Positions 61,501-64,000 of a DNA stretch of 64,000 bases are shown one piece after another (position 1 is the first letter of the stretch; each line of letters starts with the position of its first letter). Made by a program: the position numbers and the translations under genes. This DNA comes from Roseomonas xinghualingensis (GTDB lineage Bacteria; Pseudomonadota; Alphaproteobacteria; Acetobacterales; Acetobacteraceae), in assembly GCF_025791835.1 (NCBI RefSeq), contig NZ_JAOXLP010000003.1:186001-250000 (forward strand). Reading direction: 5' to 3'. The notes beneath the pieces are model-generated. The model did not search any database. It had not been told where the DNA came from and was given only the letters and a program-made list of their open reading frames with translations.

Positions 61501-62226
61501 ATGCCCCGTACCCGCAAGACCCCGGCAGCGGCCGCGCCCGCGCGCCGTAAGGCCCGCTCGCGCGCCGCCGTCGCCGATGCCCTGGTGCCCTTCGCCCACC
61601 TGATGGAGCCCGGCGCCGACGCCGCGGCCCAGCCCCACGCCAAGGCCAAGCGCGCCGAGGGCGACAATCGCCGCGAGGACGACGAGGAGGAGCAGGAGGA
61701 GCGCAGCCGCGCCCGCCGTGCCCGTCGCGCCGAGGACGACGACGACAACGAGGGCGACGACGACGAGGCCCGCCGCGAGGGCGCCGATGAAGACACCGAC
61801 GGCGACGATGACGACGAGGAGGAGCGCGACCGCGCCCGCGGCCGTCGCACCGCCGCCGAGGAAGACGAGGACGCGGAAGACGACGAGGAGCAGGACGAGA
61901 AGGACGAGCGGGATCCGAAGGCCCGCGCCGCCCGGTCCCGCGAGCGCGCCCGCTGCGCCCGCATCCTCGGCTCCAAGGCTGCCAGTGGCCGCGCTGCCGC
62001 CGCGGCGAACCTCGCCTGCAACACCACTATGAGCGCCAAGGCGGCCATCCGCCTTCTCGGTACCCTGCCGAAGCAGCAGGCCGCTGTTCCTGGGCTCGGC
62101 CAGCGCATGGCCGCCCTCGGCAACCACCCGTCCTCCGCCGAGGCGCCCGTGCCGGATCGCAAGAAGGCCGCCGCGGCCTCCTGGGACGCCGCCATGAAGC
62201 GCGCCGGCATCGCCACCCGCGGCTGA
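61501..62226 (+). CDS. Highly charged scaffold-like protein (241 aa)
   Basis: Residues ~48-145 are almost only Asp, Glu and Arg with Ala/Gly, an intrinsically disordered polyampholyte. The C-terminal domain (RCARILGSKAASGRAAAAANLACNTTMSAKAAIRLLGTLP) is helical. Its place between protease and gpD, and its C-terminal domain, fit the scaffold of lambda-like heads. Low-complexity DNA (GAC/GAG/CGC repeats) may be slippage-prone. Confidence 0.65.
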   Translation: MPRTRKTPAAAAPARRKARSRAAVADALVPFAHLMEPGADAAAQPHAKAKRAEGDNRREDDEEEQEERSRARRARRAEDDDDNEGDDDEARREGADEDTDGDDDDEEERDRARGRRTAAEEDEDAEDDEEQDEKDERDPKARAARSRERARCARILGSKAASGRAAAAANLACNTTMSAKAAIRLLGTLPKQQAAVPGLGQRMAALGNHPSSAEAPVPDRKKAAAASWDAAMKRAGIATRG

Positions 62227-62242
62227 TCAGGAAGACCAGACC

Positions 62243-62632
62243 ATGCCCACCGCACCCGTCCTCAACGAGGGATTCTACCCCGGCCACTTCCTGGTCTCCC
62301 AGGCGAACGGCTTCCGCTCCCGCGACACCATCATCGTCGCCAATGCCACCGGCGCCGCGGTCACGCTCCAGGCCGGCACCGTGCTGGCGAAGCTGACCGC
62401 CACCGGGAACTACGTGCCCTATGACAATGCCGGCACCGACGGCAGCGAGGTGGCCTCCGCCATCCTCTACGCGACGGTCGTGGTGCCTGCCTCCGGCACG
62501 AAGCGCGCCGCCGCGATCACCCGCGCGGCCGAGGTGAACACTGCCGAGCTGCAGTGGGACGGCAGCGTGGATGCCGCGGGCAAGACCGCCGGCCTCGCCG
62601 ACCTCCTCGCCCAGGGCATCGTCGCCCGCTGA
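62243..62632 (+). CDS. Head decoration protein (lambda gpD-like)
   Basis: 129 aa: FYPGHFLVSQANGFRSRDTIIVANATGAAVTLQAGTVLAKLT, then ASAILYATVVVPASGTKRAAAITRAAEVN and ELQWDGSV. Trimers cap and stabilise the expanded capsid. Followed by a hairpin before the capsid gene. Confidence 0.9.
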   Translation: MPTAPVLNEGFYPGHFLVSQANGFRSRDTIIVANATGAAVTLQAGTVLAKLTATGNYVPYDNAGTDGSEVASAILYATVVVPASGTKRAAAITRAAEVNTAELQWDGSVDAAGKTAGLADLLAQGIVAR

Positions 62633-62637
62633 CCCCG

Positions 62638-62658
62638 GCGCCCGCCGCCGGCGGGCGC
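62638..62658 (+). terminator. Hairpin between gpD-like and capsid genes
   Basis: Stem GCGCCCGC / GCGGGCGC with a 5-nt loop, then GAGCCCCTTTCT. It could be a partial terminator or RNA-stability element that sets the ratio of decoration to capsid protein. No promoter is evident after it. Confidence 0.35.
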
Positions 62659-62739
62659 GAGCCCCTTTCTGACCGCCTGGCCCGGTCCCTCGGCGCGCCG
62701 TGACGGCGGCCGTCCCCCATTCTGGGAACCCCCCTCACG

Positions 62740-63771
62740 ATGAGCATTCTGAACATCTTCCGGAACGATGCCTTCTCGACCGTGGAGATGACCGCGGCCG
62801 TCGAACGCGCGCCGTTCAAGCCCGCCGGCCTCGGCACGCTCGGCATCTTCGAGGACAAGCCGATCCGCACCACGGCGCTCGCCGTGGAGGAGCGGAACGG
62901 CATCCTGACCATCATCCCGACCTCGGAGCGCGGTACCGCGCCGAAGCCCCGCCAGACGGAGAAGCGCAAGATGCGCTACTTCGAGGTGCCGCGACTGGCC
63001 GCCGACGACACCATTTTCGCCTCCGAGCTGCAGGGCATCCGCGAGTTCGGCGAGGAGACGGTGCTGATGCAGATTCAGGCCGAGGTGGCCCGGCGTGTTG
63101 CTGGCCCCACCGGCCTGACCTCCAACATCGAGTACACCTGGGAGCGGCACCGCCTCGGCGCCGTGCAGGGCTTGCTGCTCGATGCCGACGGCTCCGTCCT
63201 GTACGACTGGTTCGATGAGTTCGGCGTGGTGAAGCCTGCCGCGATCGCCTTCGACCTGAAGGGTGCCAACACCAAGGGGACGCTGCGCAAGAAGTGCGCG
63301 GCGGTGGTGCGGGCCATGCAGCGCGCCTCCCAGGGTGCCTGGACGCCCAACACCCGCGTGCACGCGATCTGCGGTGACGCCTTCTGGGACGACTTCGTGA
63401 GCCACGATGACGTGGTGCAGACCTACACGAACTGGAATGCGGCCGTGGAGCTGCGCGGCGGCACGGCCTTCGCCTCCATGCCCTTCGGCGATATCGATTG
63501 GCAGAACTATCGCGGCTCGGACGACAACTCCGAGATCGCGGTCGCACCGGACGAGGTGAAGTTCTTCCCGGTGGGGGCGCCTGGCGTCTTCCAGCGCGCG
63601 CTGTCGCCGGGCGAGAGCTTCCAGTGGATCAACACCCTGGGCAAGCCGATCTACATCCAGATGATCACCGACAAGGACCGGGATCAGTGGGTGAAGGCCG
63701 AGGCCTACTCCTATCCGCTGCACATCTGCACCCGCCCGGAGATGCTGCAGAGCGGCAAGCGCGGCGCCTGA
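62740..63771 (+). CDS. Major capsid protein (lambda gpE family)
   Basis: 343 aa. It starts MSILNIFRNDAFSTVEMTAAVERAPFKPAGLG. The gpE family patterns LGIFEDKPIRTTALAVEERNG, PRLAADDTIFASELQGIREFG, DWFDEFGVVKP and YSYPLHICTRPEMLQSGKRG are present. It forms the icosahedral shell. Confidence 0.93.
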   Translation: MSILNIFRNDAFSTVEMTAAVERAPFKPAGLGTLGIFEDKPIRTTALAVEERNGILTIIPTSERGTAPKPRQTEKRKMRYFEVPRLAADDTIFASELQGIREFGEETVLMQIQAEVARRVAGPTGLTSNIEYTWERHRLGAVQGLLLDADGSVLYDWFDEFGVVKPAAIAFDLKGANTKGTLRKKCAAVVRAMQRASQGAWTPNTRVHAICGDAFWDDFVSHDDVVQTYTNWNAAVELRGGTAFASMPFGDIDWQNYRGSDDNSEIAVAPDEVKFFPVGAPGVFQRALSPGESFQWINTLGKPIYIQMITDKDRDQWVKAEAYSYPLHICTRPEMLQSGKRGA

Positions 63772-63778
63772 GGGCGTC

Positions 63779-64000
63779 GTGCCGATCGACATTGACGCGC
63801 TCACCGGCGCCGCCCTCCTGGGGGCGTTCGGCGAGCCGATCACCTATCAGCCCGCCGGCCAGGCGGGCTTGCTGCCGGGCCTGCGCGGAATCTTCGATCG
63901 GACGCAGCTGCAGGTACTGATGCCGGAGGAGATCGCGGCCTCCTCCGTGGCTAAGACCTGGTTGGGCGTGCGCCTGAGGGACTTCCCGCGAGACTTCCAG
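63779..64000 (+). CDS. Head-tail connector (lambda FII-like), partial
   Basis: GTG at 63779 with GAGGG in front, eight bases after the capsid stop; it runs off the right edge after 74 codons. It reads PIDIDALTGAALLGAFGEPITYQPAGQAG, LLPGLRGIFDRTQLQVLMPEE, then WLGVRLRDFPRDFQ, like FII-type head-tail joining proteins. Confidence 0.65.
   Translation, partial: MPIDIDALTGAALLGAFGEPITYQPAGQAGLLPGLRGIFDRTQLQVLMPEEIAASSVAKTWLGVRLRDFPRDFQ

Larger units (their letters stand above)
36240..64000. mobile_element. Lambda-like prophage, left part (integrated at tRNA-Pro)
   Basis: Everything from the tRNA end to the right edge is phage-type: integrase, leftward early operon, CI/Cro switch, replication genes, cargo, then rightward terminase, portal, protease, decoration and capsid genes in lambda-like order. 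attL is presumably within the tRNA-Pro 3' half (about 36205-36239). The matching attR and the tail and lysis genes are beyond the window, so the length is unknown. The 117 nt between tRNA and integrase are less GC-rich and hold a short direct repeat GGTAGCC at 36334 and 36345, which may be arm-type or regulatory. Confidence 0.92.

Overview
The window is very GC-rich DNA from an alphaproteobacterium, most likely Acetobacteraceae (Roseomonas-like). I infer this from the gene orders rpiB-glyA-nrdR-ribD-ribE-ribBX-ribH-nusB-thiL and rpmF-plsX-fabH-ihfA-merR, from the parC/bpt neighbourhood, and from the amino acid sequences; no search was run. It splits into a host chromosome part (1 to about 36,239) and a prophage (about 36,240 to beyond the right edge).

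Host part. At the left edge are the end of parC, convergent bpt (N-degron leucyltransferase), a membrane-anchored penicillin-acylase-type hydrolase and a PAS hybrid histidine kinase. From 5.8 to 14.0 kb a divergent IclR regulator faces a probable catabolic operon: Rieske oxygenase, glutamine-synthetase-like ligase, a NitT/TauT-type ABC importer with two permeases, and an MFS transporter. From 14.1 to 20.5 kb come an aldehyde dehydrogenase, malonyl-CoA decarboxylase, a family III CoA-transferase and two alpha/beta hydrolases, which could form a malonate/malonic-semialdehyde route. hemB and a dienelactone-hydrolase-like protein follow. From 22.4 to 29.6 kb is the rpiB to thiL block with the riboflavin genes; its RibB carries a GTP cyclohydrolase II-like domain that has lost the metal and catalytic residues (RibBX type). 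From 29.6 to 36.1 kb are an MFS transporter, bamE, a bc1-complex chaperone, yceD-rpmF-plsX-fabH, ihfA and a MerR regulator, ending at tRNA-Pro(GGG).

Prophage. A tyrosine integrase starts just after tRNA-Pro. A compact leftward early operon (excisionase-like, HNH nuclease, MT-A70 methyltransferase, small unknowns) is followed by a LexA/CI-type repressor and a divergent Cro-like protein. Seven copies of the 13-bp palindrome GGCCANNNTGGCC flank the repressor gene. A CII-like protein and a primase/DUF927 helicase pair lead to an array of twelve GGTAACAC-type iterons with mirror symmetry. From about 46.5 to 53.0 kb is a cargo zone of mostly leftward genes with visibly lower GC in places: a three-gene module with a PD-(D/E)XK-like nuclease, a small membrane protein, a head-morphogenesis-like fragment and a phytanoyl-CoA-dioxygenase-like enzyme. 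Three copies of a ~90-bp element that ends in a terminator hairpin punctuate this zone. A serine recombinase opens the rightward structural genes: small and large terminase, gpW, portal, S49 protease, scaffold-like protein, gpD decoration, gpE capsid and a partial FII-like connector. The head genes are lambda-like; the tail genes and right attachment site lie outside the window.

The best candidates for something undescribed are the three-gene nuclease module (47,618-49,893), the ~90-bp repeated element family, the mirror-symmetric iteron array and the TGTCCGCA cluster inside the small terminase gene.
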